In this document: one piece after another, positions 50,967 to 50,980 of the stretch
Numbering within the stretch: position 1 is the first letter of the stretch
Layout of the letters: each line of letters opens with the position of its first letter
Source: CAYRGQ01 sp964444885
GTDB lineage: Bacteria; Bacteroidota; Bacteroidia; Sphingobacteriales; Sphingobacteriaceae
Direction: 5' to 3'
Assembly (NCBI GenBank): GCA_964444885.1
Contig: CAYUIZ010000009.1
Location: 1 to 50,980 of the forward strand
DNA: 50,980 nt
Notes under the pieces: generated by a model
The model's database searches: none
What the model saw: the letters and a program-made list of their open reading frames with translations, nothing else
What the model was told of the DNA's origin: nothing
Translations under genes and position numbers: made by a program

Positions 50967-50980
50967 TTCTTGATAATCTG

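Noticed and set aside
1..50980. tRNA genes
   Set aside because: I looked for TTCGANNC-type T-loops with a matching acceptor stem in the intergenic regions of both strands and saw none; a covariance-model scan would be decisive.

Overview
The window comes from a Bacteroidota chromosome, probably a Sphingobacteriales-like member with a base composition somewhat above 50% G+C (estimated by eye). The evidence is the recurrent promoter element TAnnTTTG in front of many genes, a cluster-II type nosZ operon whose NosZ has a lipoprotein/Sec-like rather than Tat leader, the Bacteroidota-type arginine decarboxylase and PurM, and many lipoproteins with an LxxC lipobox. A run of exactly 100 N (2912-3011) marks a scaffold gap beside a 14-bp tandem repeat. 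The right edge looks like the leader of an rRNA operon.

Left part (1-5124). A truncated SLC13-type transporter is coupled to a hotdog thioesterase. Then come an Hsp20 chaperone with a possible sigma-54 promoter, a second thioesterase, the gap and repeat, a polytopic His-rich membrane protein of heme-copper-oxidase/NnrS character, and a Crp/Fnr-family regulator. A Fnr-type palindrome lies between the last two.

Nitrous oxide and nitrosative-stress block (5457-17091). A monoheme cytochrome c lipoprotein, nosZ, a four-helix membrane protein of unknown function, nosL, nosD, nosF and nosY form one tight operon. It is followed by a second tight set: a DUF2249-ScdA_N-hemerythrin (Ric-like) Fe-S repair protein, a DUF1858-DUF2249-DUF2249 protein, a second heme-copper/NnrS-like membrane protein, a DUF59 Fe-S assembly factor and a 610-residue Cys-containing protein of unknown function. 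No nitrate, nitrite or NO reductase is recognisable in the window, so here the organism is seen as an N2O reducer with NO-damage handling.

Oxygen-sensing and cbb3-maturation block (20621-29389). After clpC and ettA there is a FixL-like heme-PAS histidine kinase, a response regulator in which a receiver is fused to a Crp/Fnr module, an orphan N-terminal domain of the D-lactate dehydrogenase family, hemN, ccoI/fixI and ccoS. The ccoNOP structural genes are not in the window. Two diverged copies of a 130-bp inverted-repeat element (MITE-like) flank the clpC-ettA-fixL block.

Housekeeping and amino-acid block (29668-47569). A GNAT acetyltransferase, rimK with its retropepsin-like partner, purM, speA, argS, an NtrC-type regulator, serC, serA, lysC, lysA, a SatD/DUF3307 pair behind two 18-bp operators, a DUF1080 protein, and gyrB behind a textbook Bacteroidota promoter.

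Right end (47672-50980). A copper/cytochrome operon (Met-rich coiled-coil lipoprotein, SCO1/SenC, cytochrome c), an AlbA_2-domain protein, a DUF4442 hotdog protein, a 52-residue Cys-rich protein and a boxA-like rRNA leader.
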